64,000 nt of DNA from Lepiota brunneoincarnata (lineage: Eukaryota; Basidiomycota; Agaricomycetes; Agaricales; Agaricaceae), in assembly GCA_023014365.1 (NCBI GenBank), contig JAEBUN010000011.1:1178001-1242000 (forward strand), in the 5' to 3' direction. The notes under the pieces are model-generated. The model did no database searches. It was given only the letters and a program-made list of their open reading frames with translations, and was not told where the DNA came from. Below, one piece after another: positions 59,100 through 64,000 of this stretch; within the stretch, counting starts at the first letter, position 1, and each line of letters starts with the position of its first letter. A program made the position numbers and the translations under genes.

Positions 59100-59840
59100 G
59101 AATGAGAAAAGTAGGGACCTGTTGCAAACGTGTGGGGGTTTGTCTCTGTTTGTACCTATTATATACACCTGGTAATAATAAGACTCTAAAAATTGTTGGA
59201 ATTGGGAATTCCAGCAAACTGATGGAATGCCAATGTCTAGGTCACCTGATTGCCTTGTGACAGCCACATTGTAGAAAGGATATACACATGTAGCATACTA
59301 GTAGGTAACTTGTCCATTTACTCCTCACCCCATTGTTGTCTTGCTCTCATGAATGCACTCTGTTGTCATATTTCACCCTCTTGAGTATATTTCAACAAAA
59401 ATGAAATAAAACAATAAAAGCAATTGGAAACAGGAATGAAAATGGAATAATAACTGAGGATCTGAGCCAGCAGAGTGCTCAATATTCCAACAGATCATTT
59501 CCTTGATGTAGGGTGAAAGGTGGGAGAATTAGGGGTGCCAAAGTTCAGTTCAGTTCAGTTTGGCACCCCCTCAGCCTGAACCTGAACCTGAACCTATTCC
59601 AATTTACTGAACTTGAACTTTTTTGTACTACATCATAAATAGTGTTTATATTGGCAATAAACTAATCAAAGTTCCATTCCTTGAGCTCCCATTCCTTTGC
59701 TTCTGCTCCCCCATCTAGAATCTCAGTTTTGTACCCATCTTTTCCATACACATATATTTGCCCCTCCAAAAAAAGAAAAAAACATAGGTACAAATAACCA
59801 AAGAAGGGTAGGAAGGGTGAATAAGAGTTAAATGTTAGAA
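59100..59840. other. Intergenic or repeat-derived DNA with a hairpin
   Basis: Nothing coding is recognised. At 59532-59570 a perfect 11-bp inverted repeat (GGGGTGCCAAA and TTTGGCACCCC) encloses three GTTCA units, followed by repeated TGAACC. The direction and origin are unknown. Confidence 0.4.
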
Positions 59841-60424
59841 TATGAGTGATCATTAGCCTCAGAAACTCATATATGCAAGAACTGATGTATTCTATACATA
59901 CCTGTTAGAAGACAAGTAACTGTTCTACAGACAACATAAGTAATAGTCATGTGAGGAAAGTGATAAAGACTACTCACAGCCTCAGAAACTTGTATGTATG
60001 ACTCTGTGAGAATTGAGACTGCAGGGGATTCTTGCTATGGTATTTAAGGTAAAGCCAGAGCAATAGAAGGAGTAGATAACTATCCTGGCATACTGGCTAC
60101 CTTTTATATAGAGGGTGAGAGAAATAAAATGCTCAGGAGCCAAATGTAAGGCTGCTATGAATTCTCGGGGGTAAAAGACATGTATTCAGTAACTATGTGG
60201 CATGTATTTTATAGACTCTACATGTCCATGTTTCTATGAAAATTGGGAGTAAAAGGAGTGCTATGGTATGTAAATGAGAGATTGAGAGCATAAAATGAGC
60301 AAGTTTTCTACATAAAATGAGTGTGAGTTTGTAAGGAATTATGTGTAAGATAAAGAAGAGATAAGGAGAGATAAAGAGCAAGCTGAATTACCAATATACA
60401 CTAGATAATTGTGATGTCCTCACA
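59841..60424 (-). mobile_element. LTR next to the gypsy relic
   Basis: On the minus strand DNA just past the integrase relic begins TGTGAGGACATCACAATTAT, a typical gypsy LTR start, preceded by a purine-rich GAGGAGGTGTAGGGATG tract. The far end is not defined; the dispersed CTCACAGCCTCAG motif lies at about 59838-59885 and 59975-60025. Probably the 3' LTR of the adjacent element. Confidence 0.5.
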
Positions 60425-60429
60425 TAGCT

Positions 60430-61015
60430 GAGAGGGCATCCCTACACCTCCTCTGAGCTTTCTGAAAACAACTCTTGTGAGTTGTTTTCACTTGTCTTCA
60501 ACACCTGTGAGGTCCTCAGGGTCAATGAACTCCATGACATGGATATGATATGGTGAGTGAGTGTGGTAAGGAATAAGTCAAAAGGCTGCAAATCTGAGCC
60601 TTGAAACAGTGCCATTTGCTTCAGTGAGTGTATAGGCACTGTTCTGGAGTTGCTTGACAACCACCATGGGCCCTAAGTACTGTGGTTTGCACTTGCACCT
60701 GACTTTGGGCTTGATTTTCTTGTTGAGGACCAGCATGAGGGAGCCCAGAGTGAAGTGGTAGTTATGAACTCAGCTACCCATTCACTTTTTGAAGTCTCAG
60801 ATGGAGGCAAAATGCACTGCTAAGACTCACTCATGTATTTCAGCTAGATCACTATCGCATTTTTTGAGGGCTTGGGCTTGGATGGAGAGAAGCTGGGAGG
60901 TGGTGAGTTTTTGGGTGGGGAATGGGAGTAAAAAGGTGGCCTCAGTGATGTCAAATGGAAGTAGGGGTTTGACCCCATGGACAGCATAGTACAGTGTGTG
61001 TTATGAACAGTCTGG
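60430..61015 (-). mobile_element. Ty3/gypsy integrase C-terminal region, TGA-riddled
   Basis: A single minus-strand frame without indels: YYAVHGVKPLLPFDITEA, KLTTSQLLSIQAQALKKC, DSDLAEIHE, FTLGSLMLVLNKKIKPKV, QYLGPMVVVKQLQNSAYTL, ANGTVSRLRFAAF and LIPYHTH. It is broken only by TGA codons at about 60827, 60797, 60770, 60578 and 60488. The family has Arg at some of these sites (e.g. AAF-R-LIPY). Confidence 0.8.
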
Positions 61016-61221
61016 ACAGAGAAGAGCTGGAACAAATATTCAATTATACAAGATGGGTACAGGAAACCATGGACCAATTATGAGCACAGGAACATGAAGA
61101 CAAAGAGGAGGAATATTACAATGCCATACAGGACTTGGCAAGAGATGCAGGAATGGAGATAACCTTGGAGGATATTCTGGAATACCCTGAGGAGGGAAGA
61201 GACAGTTATGGATTGACTAGT

Positions 61222-61706
61222 TGTTACCATTTTCCCTTTCACGTGCGCACCTGTTTATTTCTGCTTATCACATGTCATCGCCCATTGTCTGCACCTGTAT
61301 ATATTTAGCTATCACATGCCACTGCCCATCTATAGTTAGCCTCTCTTTGACTTGTGATTCTCACCTGTTCGCATGTGATTCTTTCTTTTATCACATGCCA
61401 GTCATCCCAGTAGTATATAGAGACCTAGGTATTACTTGTAATCCCTAGCTTTGTCTTGTTATACACCGTATTTGTTCTTGTTCATTGGCATTGCCCTTGA
61501 CTTGCTTGCACTACTCAACAGTCAACTTGTTGTTGATTCGCATTGAGCCTTGCAGATGCCTAACCAGCATAACAAAAGACAAAGCTACTCATTGCCTCCC
61601 TTCTCTCTTCTTGCTCTCCTTGGTTTGCACAGTACCATTAACTGTGAGGTCTAGACAGAACCGTAATCTGTTGAGGATCATTGCTTGTCTATTTGAGCAT
61701 CTGACA
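61222..61706 (+). mobile_element. Probable 5' LTR of a retrotransposon
   Basis: Begins TGTTACCATTTTCCC and ends TTTGAGCATCTGACA, followed at once by TGGTCCTCACC, which fits a tRNA primer-binding site. A gag-like start lies 160 bases downstream. Just upstream, the plus strand holds an open stretch (EYYNAIQDLARDAGMEIT, LEDILEYPEEG) of unknown origin. LTR ends are my reading, without a second LTR for proof. Confidence 0.4.
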
Positions 61707-61865
61707 TGGTCCTCACCCCAAAGAACTCCGGCTGTTGTTCTTCTGAACCTTTGCACCCCAGCGTCTATATAGGTTCTTGGATTCCTCGTTCGTCTTGTCG
61801 AACATCTTAGTGGATCTTAAATTCTCATTGGTTTCTCTTTACCAGAAAAGACATTGTTGCCCATC

Positions 61866-62580
61866 ATGGGTAGTTACTTCAAAACCAGGACAGACCATCC
61901 TAACCCCAGAATTTCACAGTCTGGTTCTGGATCTCCAGGACCTTCTCAACCATCTGTTACCCCACGTGCCGCTCCATCAACTCCTTGTCCTACTCCTTCT
62001 TTTCGTGTTCCTTCGTCTTCTCCTGAGTCTGACCAACCCGTATATGCAACCCCGCCCGAACCAGTGGATACTACCATTTTTGTAGCCACTCAAATCACTG
62101 AACCATCTCCTGTCGAACCACCTCGCTGAAAAGCGGATTACTTTACGAGATCGAAAATGAAGTTCGTTAACAGGTTTGTGTTAGGGGAAGTAAGAGCACC
62201 GGAACCAAGTTGATATTTGGGTGGCGAATACAATCGACACCCACACTACTTATATACATAGAGGCCTGCGCACAGACCGGGTAGCCAAACACTACGTAGC
62301 TACTAGAACATAACGTACGCAAGCAATATACAAACAACGTCAGTCGCACGTGGGTTAGACTCGGGGATGGGGGTGGCCGAAGGCCGAGGCCGGGCTTAGG
62401 CATCGGGCATCGGCTAGAGAGGCTGAGCACGGATACCCAACCACAGACCCCTAGACGTACCTTGCGTAAGGGGATATAGTCCCCTTACAGTTTGCTAATT
62501 CCGACTTTATAAGTTTGTGGGGGAGAGGTTGTCACAGATCTCCAGAAATATATTCAATTCTAGTGTTTTTAGGGTCTTGG
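61866..62580 (+). pseudogene. Gag-like gene start, split by a solo LTR
   Basis: From ATG at 61866: MGSYFKTRTDHPNPRISQ, then a Ser/Pro-rich stretch to PSPVEPPR, TGA at 62127-62129, and KADYFTRSKMKFVNRF. Removing the solo LTR at 62179-62489 with one target copy lets the frame continue ANSDFISLWGRGCHRSPEI to about 62580. A Pro-rich N-terminus after an LTR fits a retrotransposon Gag; assignment is tentative. Confidence 0.4.
62179..62489. mobile_element. Solo LTR with 5-bp target duplication
   Basis: A 311-bp sequence starting TGTTAGGGGAAG and ending GTCCCCTTACA, so TG..CA with near-inverted ends. It is flanked on both sides by GTTTG (62174-62178 and 62490-62494), the expected 5-bp duplication. 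The right end holds a perfect stem-loop, GTAAGGGGA-TATAG-TCCCCTTAC (62466-62488). It splits the gag-like frame. Confidence 0.75.
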
Positions 62581-62732
62581 TAAGTTATTCTCTTAGTCTC
62601 CAACTAGACAGACAGTTGTCCTATCTGAATACAATGGGAACTTTGACGGTCGTTACTATATAATATGTTAACTAATATCTTCACGATTCGATAAGTCAGG
62701 CAAAATGCAAGCTTTTGCAATCAGTGAACCTC

Positions 62733-63060
62733 CGTAGACCTAGCAGACAACGTGTTCTAACGGGCCCTAGCGTACTACGTCCTTTTCTCTTGACAATACT
62801 ATAAATTTACACTACCCAGCGAGACAGGCTTTTGACAAGCTCCTGCAGTAAGTGTCTTTAAGCTAGTAGGCCTAGCGGACAGCATTATCTAACGGGCCCT
62901 AGTGCACTACAGCTTCTGAACAATGCAATAAAACTTTATACTACTCAGTGAGACAGGCTTCTAGCAAGCTCCTGCAGTAAGTATCTTTAAACTAGATAGA
63001 CCTAGTGGACAGCATTTTCAATGGGCCCTAGCATACTATGTTCGCTTCTCAATTAAACAG
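62733..63060. repeat. Tandem repeat of about 130-150 bp
   Basis: About two and a half copies with TAGACCTAGCGGACAGCAT, AACGGGCCCTAGCGTACTAC, then GAGACAGGCTT and CAAGCTCCTGCAGTAAGT. Copies start near 62735, 62867 and 62996. No coding potential; origin unknown, possibly a retrotransposon non-coding part. Confidence 0.7.
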
Positions 63061-63733
63061 CTCTACAATTCAATGGTATACTTCTGAGACAAGGCCTCTA
63101 AGAGGAACCCAAAGAAACGGAGGTTAGTGAACTTTCTACTTAAGAACAGAAGAGTTGTAGCAACTCATATTCAGTTCTCAAGTCAAGCAGAAGGGTCTGT
63201 CAATATCTCAATCGTTTCAAAGGGTCTGGTTTTAAAGAGTATAACTCTTTAAGTCTCTGGTGGTCTATGACCGAAGAAAATCGCGTAAAATTGCTTTATA
63301 TTCCTATCCTAATCGACCATACAATCAGGGGGGAAAATAGGCAAGCAGTTTCTTGCCTCCCATGTAATTTACAGACGAGTTTTTATAACAATATACAATT
63401 GACTTATGGGTATACCTGAAACAAGCCTTCAGCTTCATCATTTTATTGTCTCCTCATCATTTAGGAGCATCATTCTAGGAGTTCCGATATCAGCGACATA
63501 ATTCGCTCTCAGAAACTTGCTCCCTAAGTGCCTGGTTATTTATATCACAGCCAGTTGGGTTAGCAAGTTTACTTGCTAACTCTTATCTAAGGGTTTTTAT
63601 CTTTTTCTTGGATTCTCCACACTCGGGTTCTCAACCCTAATGTCCTAAAAGTTCACTTCCATAGCCTTCAGGCAGTAAACTAATAGTAGAATTTAATTAG
63701 CTTGTTTCATTCTTATCAATCTTTATTTTCTAG

Positions 63734-64000
63734 TCCATCATTTCTGGTCTCTTTTGTTACTATGAGGGAGCATCTGTCCCTGAGTACCCTCTTGGATACC
63801 CCCATCCGATCTTTTATCTTTCAATACCATCAGAGCTGTTCCAAGGGGACATTCTTGTCAGGGCATTAGCTAATCCCTACATTCTTTTGTCAAGATTCAC
63901 TCCTGGACCTGTTATTATGACTAGGTACCATCCGGATGACATAGGTGTTGCGACTCGTCTGCTTTCTAGGACAGAGGCAAGGAAATGGGTCTTTTGTGCA
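63734..64000 (+). CDS. Unrecognised open frame running off the window
   Basis: After a possible acceptor (TTTATTTTCTAG) the plus strand is open for 89 codons to the last base: SIISGLFCYYEGASVPEYPL, FYLSIPSELFQGDILVRALA, TPGPVIMTRYHPDDIGVATR and LLSRTEARKWVFCA. It reads like real protein but I recognise no family. It may belong to the retrotransposon region or be the start of the next gene. The 5' end is not defined. Confidence 0.3.

Overview
The window is nuclear DNA of a filamentous basidiomycete, most likely an Agaricomycete. Evidence: genes are split by many short introns (about 45-70 nt, GT..AG); there is a family of tyrosine-kinase-like kinases with the HGDLKG catalytic loop seen in mushroom-forming fungi; there are BTB/POZ and F-box/LRR proteins of basidiomycete type, a DUF7137 protein, a Helitron, and Ty3/gypsy debris. 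I cannot name the genus. No rRNA, tRNA or CRISPR was recognised. All exon borders were read by eye and are approximate unless stated.

Layout. 0-4.2 kb: a seven-helix membrane protein gene and a frameshifted kinase (copy A). 7.2-10.6 kb: two BTB genes flanking an unrecognised gene fragment and an LTR-like insertion. 11.0-11.8 kb: a decayed class II fructose-bisphosphate aldolase lacking its centre. 12.4-13.5 kb: a separate small kinase. 14.3-16.5 kb: a chimeric segmental duplication joining a copy of the fimbrin 3' end to a copy of the 8.2-10.1 kb block. 16.7-19.1 kb: kinase B, the most intact paralog, with a repeat-bearing upstream exon. 19.4-27 kb: housekeeping genes on the minus strand: fimbrin, a DUF7137 protein and methylmalonate-semialdehyde dehydrogenase. 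27.1-27.7 kb: a gypsy integrase relic. 28.6-33.5 kb: kinases C and D in tandem. 33.9-38 kb: a glutathione S-transferase and a bestrophin-like channel. 39-41 kb: a small hypothetical gene, its decayed duplicate, and between them a 664-bp element with pogo/Fot-like ends. 41.1-43.4 kb: glutamate decarboxylase. 43.7-50.6 kb: a glomulin/YAP-binding protein and F-box/LRR genes, partly duplicated.

50.6-59.1 kb is one F-box/LRR pseudogene split by a Helitron, with a Tc1/mariner element inserted four bases inside the Helitron 5' end. 59.1-64 kb is nested LTR-retrotransposon debris, including a solo LTR with a clean 5-bp target duplication, and an unrecognised partial coding stretch at the window edge.

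The main theme is genome dynamics. Host gene families (kinase, BTB, F-box) have spread by duplication and several copies carry single-base frameshifts. The transposon reading frames instead carry almost only TGA stops, most of which fit CGA(Arg)-to-TGA change, as expected from cytosine methylation and deamination. I see no evidence for a new enzymatic or defence system; the most unusual items are the nested Helitron/Tc1 insertion with its paralog-proven pre-insertion site and the chimeric duplication block.
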